From JBBRLA01 sp038231615 (GTDB lineage: Bacteria; Myxococcota_A; Polyangia; Palsa-1104; JAEUJZ01), in the NCBI GenBank assembly GCA_038231615.1, contig JBBRLA010000148.1:1-14212 (forward strand): a stretch of DNA of 14,212 nt, read 5' to 3'. How positions within the stretch are numbered: the first letter of the stretch is position 1; each line of letters begins with the position of its first letter. The translations under genes and the position numbers were made by a program. Below the pieces are notes generated by a model. That model was given only the letters and a program-made list of their open reading frames with translations. It ran no database searches and was not told the origin of the DNA. Shown in pieces: positions 1 through 5,247 of this stretch.

Positions 1-1
1 C

Positions 2-373
2 GCGGGCGAGGCGCCCCAGCAGCGCTATCAACGGCGGCTGCAGTACAGCGTGCCCATCTTTGAGCAGATGGAAACCTGGATTCAGCAGCAGCGAGCTACC
101 GAACCTCCGACCTCTTACCTGGGCAAGGCGCTGACCTACGCGCACAACCACTGGGACCTGCTGCGAGTCATCTTCACCGATGGCGCGCTGGAACTGGACA
201 ACGGGGACGTGGAGCGGGCGATGCGAGGTCCCGCGAGCCGCTGCCACCGGGCAAGCGCTGCGAGGAGCTGTGGGGCGTCCGGCGGGATTCCCGTCATAAC
301 CAAGGCGATTCCCGTCATGGCCAAGGCGATTTTCGGGTCACGTCCGGTTTTCCGCCCGAGTGGCTGGGTTTGA
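2..373 (+). pseudogene. IS66-family transposase, 3' remnant
   Basis: The frame is open from the window edge. Its first ~75 codons match the C-terminal part of IS66 (TnpC-type) transposases: SYLGKALTYAHNHWDLL, then the conserved acidic/Asn stretch GALELDNGDVERAMR, which in this family carries the last catalytic acidic residue. Homology stops abruptly after ERAMR near base 226. The family normally continues with a segment like 'PVALGRKNWLFAGS', which is absent here. The reading frame then runs on without homology through a tandem repeat to a stop at 371-373. The upstream part lies outside the window, so I cannot tell whether the N-terminal and central domains survive. The missing tail and the change to unrelated sequence make an active element unlikely. 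No partner orfs (TnpA/TnpB) are visible. Confidence 0.75.
286..327. repeat. Two tandem 21-bp repeats (possible IS end)
   Basis: Two adjacent 21-bp units begin GATTCCCGTCAT and end CCAAGGC (286-306 and 307-327), differing only at two bases (AA versus GG). A decayed third unit may start at 328 (GATTTTCGGGTCA). They follow directly after the point where IS66 homology is lost. Multiple short terminal repeats are a known trait of IS21-family elements, so this may be the end of a second, different IS. No IstA/IstB gene is in the window to support that. Confidence 0.6.
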
Positions 374-471
374 CGGGATCGACGGCCTGATTTCCGGGGA
401 CATGTACTTGGCGAGCAATTCGCTGGACTCTCCCGCCTTGGGCGGTCAACCTGAGGGGAGAGCGAGGCGAT

Positions 472-1617
472 ATGACGACACCACAGAAGGGCTACGATTC
501 TGGCCCTTCATCGGTATCCGGCTCAGCGGTCTTCCCTCCGATGAGCCTCACCGATCCCATGGCCCACACCACCCTGACCGACCTGGAGTCCATCCGGCTC
601 CTGTTGCGCGGCGGCTCCGTCATCGACTGGCACCGCCTGGCCTTCAACCACCAGAACGAGGTCGAGCAGTTCCTCCGTGTCAACGAGTTCGATCCCAGCG
701 ACCCCGAAGACATCGAGCGCCTGGAAAACCTCCGCGCCGAGGCCGTCGAGTACCTGACCCGCCACTTCAGCTACCGCATCCCCGAGGAGATCGCCAGCAT
801 CTCCCCGGCCACCGACCTGTTCCTGGTCGCCTCCCGCCGCGGCAAGTACCAGACCTACGCCTGCATGATCCTCAAACTCATGCACGTCATGCACCACCTG
901 AACGGCCGCGAGAACCTCTTCCGCCTGCCCATCTCCGACGACCAGCTTTTCGGCCTGGTCGAGAACAAGGTGGTCCAGGTGGTGGATGCCATCCGCAGCG
1001 CCGGCTACCCCATCGTCGAGTTTGCCTGGAGCCGCAAAGAGCGCGACAGCCTGATCACCAAGCTCCTGGCCAAAAAGGACTCCATCGCCGCCCACGTCTA
1101 CGACAAGCTGCGCTTCCGCCTGGTCACCCAGCGATCCCTCGATCTGGCCGCCGTGTTGCGCGAACTTCTGCACAAGCTCATCCCCTTCAACTTCATCATC
1201 CCCGGTCAGACCGTGAACAAGATCCTCCCCTTCCGCAAGATGGTCGAGGACTCCCCCCACCTTCGCGGCTACATCGACCAGCTCCAGACCGACATCGACA
1301 TGGAGGAGGCCAGCGCCCTTTCCAACGAATTCTCGGCCTCCAGCTACAAGGTCGTGAACTTCGTCGCCGATCTCCCGGTCCGCCTGTCCGCCGTCTTCCA
1401 GCACATCCACCCCGCCCCCAAGACCGACCTCAGCCCCAAGGAGGTCATCTTCGTCCTGGCCGAGTTCCAGGTGGTCGACGCCGACTCGGCCCGCAACAAC
1501 GAGGCCGGGGACACCAGCCACCAGGCCTACAAGGAGCGCCAGCACATCATGGTCAAGTCCCGCCTGACCCGGGGCATGCAAAACATGCAAAAAAAGATCA
1601 ACAAGACCCCGAAGTAG
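472..1617 (+). CDS. TIGR04552-family-like protein (possible RelA/SpoT-like fold)
   Basis: This is a 381-aa soluble protein with no signal peptide or membrane segment. The start at 472 has a purine-rich GAGG a few bases upstream. Met24 (541) and Met30 (559) are alternatives, since the conserved-looking part begins at LTDLESIRLLLRGGSV (35-50). I recognise it tentatively as the uncharacterised TIGR04552 family, known from Myxococcota-type genomes. Residues 180-335 contain K189-x3-S193-x3-K197, D211-x4-R216, Y292 and E331-F-Q333. This order and spacing resembles the (p)ppGpp synthetase (RelA/SpoT) nucleotidyltransferase domain, but the usual His after the Tyr is Asn296, and the Arg-Thr after E-x-Q is missing. 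The tail is basic (KSRLTRGMQ, KKINKTPK). Function is unknown; the RelA/SpoT relation is my inference from spacing by eye. It lies next to an IS remnant and converges on the DUF1444-like gene. Confidence 0.8.
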   Translation: MTTPQKGYDSGPSSVSGSAVFPPMSLTDPMAHTTLTDLESIRLLLRGGSVIDWHRLAFNHQNEVEQFLRVNEFDPSDPEDIERLENLRAEAVEYLTRHFSYRIPEEIASISPATDLFLVASRRGKYQTYACMILKLMHVMHHLNGRENLFRLPISDDQLFGLVENKVVQVVDAIRSAGYPIVEFAWSRKERDSLITKLLAKKDSIAAHVYDKLRFRLVTQRSLDLAAVLRELLHKLIPFNFIIPGQTVNKILPFRKMVEDSPHLRGYIDQLQTDIDMEEASALSNEFSASSYKVVNFVADLPVRLSAVFQHIHPAPKTDLSPKEVIFVLAEFQVVDADSARNNEAGDTSHQAYKERQHIMVKSRLTRGMQNMQKKINKTPK

Positions 1618-1624
1618 CCCGAAA

Positions 1625-1639
1625 CTGAATCTGATTCAG
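1625..1639. promoter_or_regulatory. 15-bp palindrome at convergent junction
   Basis: CTGAATC-T-GATTCAG is a perfect 7-bp inverted repeat around one base. It starts 8 bp after the stop of the upstream gene and covers the stop codon (1636-1638) of the converging gene. No T-tract follows on either strand, so it is not a classic Rho-independent terminator. It could be a weak bidirectional terminator or a protein site. Confidence 0.35.
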
Positions 1640-2616
1640 GCCCGGGCGCCCTTGCCGGTGAGCGTGCTTGACAGGAGGACGCGCTCGATGAACTCGGGGG
1701 GGACGATGACCGCGTGAGACTGGCCGGGCTGACCCACCACAGGGACCAGGGTCAATTCGCCTTCGTGCCACCAATAAAGGTGCGGACTCAGCGCCAGGCC
1801 CTCCTCCGTGGAGGACTCCTGGAAGAGCCCGCACGTGACGAAGTGGAGGGCGGGAATGGCCTCGGCCAGCGAACTTCCGGTCACCGGACACACCCTCAAA
1901 TTGTGGCGGTGCGGCATGGACAGGAGCGCCCACAGCATGTGCACCGCCGGCAGGTGACGTTCAAGGTGGAAGATCTGCGAGGTCACGTAGTGATGGTCGC
2001 TGGTCAGCATGAAGGCATCGGTGCCGGAAATGGGCATGGGTGCGCGCGATAGTTTCAGGTCACGGCAGTTGGCGGTGCCCGCGGCGAAGGCCTCTTCTTC
2101 GGTGCCGCCCAGTTCGGCCAACAGTTCGCGGTCCAGCGACGCGGCCATATGCGGGTAGTCGATCACCACCACCGCATTGAGCCCGGGGGAGATTTCGCGC
2201 CCCACGTTGTGGCCTTTCTTGTCGCCGAGGAACGCGTCGCTATACAATCGGATGCGCAGCGCCTTTCGCACCTCATCGAAGCTGGGAAGGCCCTTCGGGA
2301 GGCCCGCACTGGGCAGCACATCGGCGAAGCAGCGGCTGAAGTGGGCCTCGACCAGGGCCGGGTAATCCGGGGGGCGACCCGCCGCGCAGCGCGTCGCCAC
2401 GTTGAGCAGGCCACACTGGGCGATGTCGCCCGTGGGCAAGTGGACCACCAGGAAGCCCTCTTTCACCTCGAACCAGTTCATCCGGCACCACATGGCGTCC
2501 TCGATGGCGTGGTGGAAGACGCGCAGTTCATCCAGGGTGAAGAGCTTCCGGGCCCAGTCGGGCACGCGATTGACGGGCGGAAAACGAAAACGCTGGGGTC
2601 GCTCGGCGGGAGTCAT
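1636..2616 (-). CDS. DUF1444-like protein of unknown function
   Basis: This is a 326-aa cytosolic-looking protein. The frame stays open upstream to 2868, but that extension is Arg/Pro-rich, has no family-like features and overlaps the divergent gene, so ATG 2616 (MTPAERPQRF) is preferred although its ribosome-binding site is weak. The central part, LRIRLYSDAFLGD, then REISPGLNAVVVIDYP, then a leucine-rich segment and a C-terminal LSPHLYWWHEGELTLVP, follows the layout of DUF1444 (YtpQ-like) proteins: a basic LRxRLY segment, then 'PGLxxVVVxDxP', then a late beta-rich region. The match is by eye and moderate. There is no signal peptide, membrane helix or obvious catalytic triad. Its 3' end meets the TIGR04552-like gene tail to tail, and its 5' end diverges from the capA-like gene. 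The biological role is unknown. Confidence 0.65.
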   Translation of the reverse strand: MTPAERPQRFRFPPVNRVPDWARKLFTLDELRVFHHAIEDAMWCRMNWFEVKEGFLVVHLPTGDIAQCGLLNVATRCAAGRPPDYPALVEAHFSRCFADVLPSAGLPKGLPSFDEVRKALRIRLYSDAFLGDKKGHNVGREISPGLNAVVVIDYPHMAASLDRELLAELGGTEEEAFAAGTANCRDLKLSRAPMPISGTDAFMLTSDHHYVTSQIFHLERHLPAVHMLWALLSMPHRHNLRVCPVTGSSLAEAIPALHFVTCGLFQESSTEEGLALSPHLYWWHEGELTLVPVVGQPGQSHAVIVPPEFIERVLLSSTLTGKGARA

Positions 2617-2647
2617 GACAAGGCCATGAATAGCACACTGCGCGTGG

Positions 2648-2661
2648 GTAGCGCAGGCTAC
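2648..2661. promoter_or_regulatory. Inverted repeat between divergent genes
   Basis: GTAGC-GCAG-GCTAC lies in the 113-bp divergent spacer (2617-2729) between the DUF1444-like gene and the capA-like gene. It overlaps the last bases of the candidate minus-strand -10 element listed next, a position suited to an operator. With 5-bp arms, chance occurrence is possible. Confidence 0.3.
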
Positions 2662-2688
2662 TTTACGATGAGGGAACCGCCGTGTCGG
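2660..2688 (-). promoter_or_regulatory. Candidate sigma70-type promoter for the DUF1444-like gene
   Basis: On the minus strand a CCGACA -35-like hexamer (2683-2688) and a TAAAGT -10-like hexamer (2660-2665) are separated by 17 bp. Each matches consensus at 4 of 6 positions. The site lies about 45 bp upstream of ATG 2616. On the plus strand, TATGAT at 2719-2724 ends only 5 bases before the GTG start of the capA-like gene and would imply a leaderless transcript; it has no good -35. Confidence 0.2.
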
Positions 2689-2729
2689 GTTGTGCTTCCC
2701 GGTCAAGCCGAGTTGCGATATGATGGACC

Positions 2730-3818
2730 GTGGCCGTTTCTGTCTCTCGCCGCGCCTCGGTGGTCCTGGCCATGCTGTGCGCGCTGTCCGCCACCCAGGC
2801 GGCCGCGGACCCGGGCCTGGGGGCCCAAGAACGACCGGTGCGCTTCGTCGCCGTCGGCGACCTGTCATTCAGCTTTGACGTGGGCCGCGCGGTCCGTCGC
2901 CGCCGTCTCGATCCGCTGATCAACGTGCGGCAGATCCTAGCGGAGGCCGACCTGGCCTTCGGCAACCTGGAGGGGGTGCTCTCCGAACGCCCGGTGCCCG
3001 AGCCAAGCCTTTCCCGCTACGGCCCGATCCTGAAGGGGCCGGGACGCGCCGCGGACCTCCTGTCCCAGGCAGGCGTCGACGTCGTGTCGGTGGCCAACAA
3101 CCACGCTTTCGATCTTTACCAGGGGGGCCTTGCCGACACCCTGTCCCACCTTTCCCGCGCCGGAGTCACCGCAGTGGGTGGCGGTGGCACCAGGGAAGCC
3201 GCCCACGCCCCTTACATCCGACAGGTACGCGGGTTGCGCATCGGCATGCTGGCCTACACCTTCGCCACCAACCGCACCGCCCACGGGCCGGCCTACGTGG
3301 CTCGCATACGTGATGAACGGCGCTTCGCTTCCGAATGGGTGGCCGAGGTGCAGGCGCTGCGTTCGCAGGTCGATGTGGTCCTGATCTCGCTGCACTGGGG
3401 CACCCAGTATGTCCCTTCGCCCAGCCCATGGCAGGTGCAGCTCGCCCATCAGATCATCGACGCAGGGGCCGACGCCATCATCGGGCACCACCCCCACGTT
3501 CTCCAGTCCGTCGAGGTCTACCGCGGCCGGGCAATCGTGTACTCCCTGGGAAATTTTGTCTTCGGGCACCAGCCGCACCCGCGAGACCAGTCGGCGATCC
3601 TGGAGCTGGACCTGCGCACCGCGACCCGCCCGATCACCCGGGTCGCCCTGGTGCCGGTCCTCTTGCAAGGGGCGAATGGAAACCCAACGCCAGTCCCGGG
3701 GCCCGAGGGCGAGGGGGTGCGGCGCCGCCTGCGCGAGGTCAGCCGGCGCTTCCACACAGAGTTCCGGGAGACCGGCGGTTCGCTGGAACTGGTGCTGGAC
3801 CCCCAAAGCACGTCGTGA
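2730..3818 (+). CDS. CapA-family (PGA_cap) exported protein
   Basis: This 362-aa protein has the full CapA/PGA_cap motif series of the calcineurin-like metallophosphatase fold: GDLSF (43-47), GNLEG (78-82), NNHAFD (123-128), HWG (222-224), GHHPHVLQ (252-259) and YSLGNFVFG (271-279). These Asp/Asn/His residues are expected to bind a dinuclear metal centre. The family is named after Bacillus CapA of poly-gamma-glutamate capsule export, but most Gram-negative members have no proven substrate and no capBC genes are nearby here. The N-terminus (RR, then a hydrophobic VVLAMLCALSA, then AAA) looks like a Sec signal peptide cleaved near residue 26, placing the protein in the periplasm or envelope. 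GTG 2730 is chosen because it keeps this signal intact; ATG codons at 2720 and 2723 are out of frame. It converges on the outer-membrane protein gene with a 19-bp gap. Confidence 0.9.
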   Translation: MAVSVSRRASVVLAMLCALSATQAAADPGLGAQERPVRFVAVGDLSFSFDVGRAVRRRRLDPLINVRQILAEADLAFGNLEGVLSERPVPEPSLSRYGPILKGPGRAADLLSQAGVDVVSVANNHAFDLYQGGLADTLSHLSRAGVTAVGGGGTREAAHAPYIRQVRGLRIGMLAYTFATNRTAHGPAYVARIRDERRFASEWVAEVQALRSQVDVVLISLHWGTQYVPSPSPWQVQLAHQIIDAGADAIIGHHPHVLQSVEVYRGRAIVYSLGNFVFGHQPHPRDQSAILELDLRTATRPITRVALVPVLLQGANGNPTPVPGPEGEGVRRRLREVSRRFHTEFRETGGSLELVLDPQSTS

Positions 3819-3837
3819 GCCATTTTTTGGTTTTTGG

Positions 3838-4830
3838 CTACTGGATGCCTGGCGGAGGTCTGAGCAGATCGGACTGAAAGGCGAAGCCCAGCAGCAGATA
3901 GGGCACGCCCTGGCTCACATCCTGGCCGGCGCGGTAGCGGTGGCTGACGTACCAGCTGCTGACGAGCAGAATCGTGGGCTTGTTGAAGCGGGTGAAGCCG
4001 CGGTCGAAAAAGGTGTACGCCGCCAGGAGACCGATGCGGTGGTGCCCATTTTTCAGGGTGTCCCGGGATGGGTCGCCGGGCTGGTAGTCGCCGTCCTGGT
4101 AGATCGGCTGCACCATCGAGTATCGCGCGCCGATGACAAAGCGGAACTTGGTGACGAAGACCAGGTCGAGATCGTTGGACAGGACCCAGCCGTTGACCGG
4201 CACCAGGGTATCCAGAGTGGGATCGTAGAACACCGTGTCGCCGTCGCGGACGCCCATGCGCCAGTATTCGATGGAGAAGCGGTTGCGCAGGGCGATGGGA
4301 CCGAACTTGAGCTGGATCTGCGGTTCGATGATGACGTGCGCCCCGCCGGCCCCGTAGTTCGCCCGGGTGTTGCACTGGTCGGCGGACAGCTTGCGCAGGC
4401 CCAGCAAGCCCTGACAGGACATCAGGCTGTCCGAATATTCGCTTTGGGGCGACTGGAAAGACTGCAGATAGCCAAAGATTCCGTAGACGCCCATGTACTC
4501 GGCGGCCAGGTGCAGGTTGAAGATCGTGAGGGGCTGGATCTCGATCGACGGGCCGAGCTTGACGTAGGCCGGATTGAGCTTGGGGTTGACGCCAAGGAAG
4601 ACAAAGGTGTCGCGGAACAGGAGGGCCTTCCGGTCGCTCAGGCGCCGCTGGTAGCCCAGGCGGATCTGGTCTTCGAGGCCGATGGGGTTCAGCCGCAAGA
4701 CGAAGAGGTTGCCGAGGACGACCCGGTTTTTAGGCGGGAGTTCCTCTTGCCCGTGGGCCCCCTGAAACCCGAGGGCCGAGAGGGTCAGAAGCGTCCCGAG
4801 CGTTGCCGCCAGCAAGAAGGTCCGTCGCAT
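3838..4830 (-). CDS. Predicted outer-membrane beta-barrel protein
   Basis: This is a 330-aa protein with a clear Sec signal peptide (MRRTFLLAATLGTLLTLSAL, then cleavage near AHG-QEE at about 28). The mature part has no long hydrophobic helix. It shows alternating polar/apolar stretches and many aromatic residues typical of transmembrane beta-strands, e.g. NRVVLGNLFVLRLNP, FNLHLAAEYMGVYGIFGYL, NRFSIEYWRMGVRDG and VPYLLLGFAF near the C-terminus. The start ATG 4830 has an AGGAGA ribosome-binding site (4835-4840) at good spacing. I do not recognise a named family; proteins of this kind are common as hypothetical outer-membrane proteins in Myxococcota. Two cysteines (CQGLLGLRKLSADQC) could form a disulphide. 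The neighbours are an exported CapA-like protein (convergent) and an extracellular lyase-like lipoprotein (divergent), which suggests a role in envelope polysaccharide handling, but that is inference. Confidence 0.8.
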   Translation of the reverse strand: MRRTFLLAATLGTLLTLSALGFQGAHGQEELPPKNRVVLGNLFVLRLNPIGLEDQIRLGYQRRLSDRKALLFRDTFVFLGVNPKLNPAYVKLGPSIEIQPLTIFNLHLAAEYMGVYGIFGYLQSFQSPQSEYSDSLMSCQGLLGLRKLSADQCNTRANYGAGGAHVIIEPQIQLKFGPIALRNRFSIEYWRMGVRDGDTVFYDPTLDTLVPVNGWVLSNDLDLVFVTKFRFVIGARYSMVQPIYQDGDYQPGDPSRDTLKNGHHRIGLLAAYTFFDRGFTRFNKPTILLVSSWYVSHRYRAGQDVSQGVPYLLLGFAFQSDLLRPPPGIQ

Positions 4831-4868
4831 GTGTTCTCCTGCGGCGGAACTGTACGCTCATGTGGGAG

Positions 4869-4898
4869 CCTCCGTGAGATTTTCCCGATCGACGGAGG
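4869..4898. promoter_or_regulatory. Inverted repeat CCTCCGT-N16-ACGGAGG
   Basis: Perfect 7-bp arms lie at 4869-4875 and 4892-4898, about 40-70 bp upstream of the outer-membrane protein start. A further related copy, TCACGGAG at 4960-4967, is the reverse complement of CTCCGTGA at 4870-4877, so the ACGGAG core occurs three times in about 100 bp. This is a plausible regulator site or a leader hairpin for the minus-strand gene. Confidence 0.35.
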
Positions 4899-4924
4899 GA
4901 TCTGACGCTTCTGGAAAACCGGGA

Positions 4925-4937
4925 CTGTGGTCCACAG
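4925..4937. promoter_or_regulatory. Palindrome CTGTGG-T-CCACAG
   Basis: Perfect 6-bp arms flank one central base, about 95 bp upstream of the outer-membrane protein start codon (4830). The size and symmetry fit a dimeric repressor or activator site. No regulator gene is in the window. Confidence 0.35.
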
Positions 4938-5009
4938 ACCCCCGAGCGAGTGATGGGTGTCACGGAGAATTCAGAGTTCTAACTCCTGACTTTGCTTCGA
5001 CTTAGTAGA

Positions 5010-5208
5010 ATCTGGGGTTTGAAAACCACACAACGAATTGCAAAAAATGCGTGACACAGAGCACTACTAAATCTTCATTTCCTTTTTTTATCGTCGATGT
5101 AATTTGAAATTTTTCTACTGGGCTGGTCTTTTTTGCTTCCCATAAGTCAGGGGTCTGGATACCATGGCCTGGTACTTATGACTTTGGATCTGGGGCTCAA
5201 AGACCACA
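5010..5208 (+). repeat. 21-bp element present twice upstream of the lyase lipoprotein gene
   Basis: Copies at 5010-5030 and 5188-5208 start with ATCTGGGG and end with ACCACA, matching at 17 of 21 bases. GACTTTG precedes both copies (4988-4994 and 5180-5186) at different spacing. The first copy contains the palindrome GGTTT-GA-AAACC (5016-5027). The second sits in a small stem CTTTG...CAAAG (5182-5202). They probably lie in the promoter and leader of the gene starting at 5248. Confidence 0.4.
5141..5180 (+). promoter_or_regulatory. Leader inverted repeat CATAAGT...ACTTATG
   Basis: CATAAGT (5141-5147) pairs with ACTTATG (5174-5180). The stem can be extended by CAGG/CCTG if two bases bulge. It ends 67 bp before the start of the lyase lipoprotein gene. 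It may be an operator or an mRNA leader hairpin; no T-tract follows, so it is not a standard terminator. Confidence 0.35.
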
Positions 5209-5247
5209 AGCGCAATCCTACTACCTACCATCGAGAGGATGGAACGC

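Larger units (their letters stand above)
4831..5247. promoter_or_regulatory. 417-bp divergent intergenic region with repeats
   Basis: This non-coding spacer separates the outer-membrane protein gene (-) from the lyase lipoprotein gene (+). From about 4980 to 5240 it is clearly richer in A/T than the surrounding genes. It holds several inverted repeats (4869-4898, 4925-4937, 5141-5180) and a 21-bp element present twice (5010-5030 and 5188-5208), each described separately. A weak plus-strand promoter candidate is TTGAAA (5019-5024) with AAAAAT 18 bp downstream. I see no ORF with a convincing start or family, and no RNA gene. Confidence 0.55.

Noticed and set aside
286..327. CRISPR-like repeat
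   Set aside because: The units are directly adjacent without spacers and only two are intact.
222..373. Alternative frame after the IS66 break (VPREPLPPGKRCEELWG...) recalling a HigB-like toxin end
   Set aside because: Only a short resemblance, then it runs into the tandem repeat; not enough to support a gene fragment.
523..1590. 355-codon minus-strand frame opposite the TIGR04552-like gene
   Set aside because: Gly/Val/Asp-rich composition with no domain pattern, typical of an antisense shadow in high-GC DNA.
360..1628. 422-codon plus-strand frame overlapping the TIGR04552-like gene
   Set aside because: Pro/Arg/His-rich shadow in another frame of the same region, with no ribosome-binding site or domain.
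2617..2868. N-terminal extension of the DUF1444-like gene
   Set aside because: Arg/Pro-rich and unlike the rest; it would overlap the 5' end of the divergent capA-like gene.
3818..3839. Inverted repeat AGCCA...TGGCT with T-rich loop between two convergent stops
   Set aside because: Only 5-bp arms with a 12-nt loop and no T-tract after the stem; too weak to call a terminator.
3409..4905. 498-codon plus-strand frame across the capA-like tail and opposite the outer-membrane protein gene
   Set aside because: It overlaps two convincing genes and has no recognisable domain; the opposite strand has a signal peptide, ribosome-binding site and barrel-like strands.
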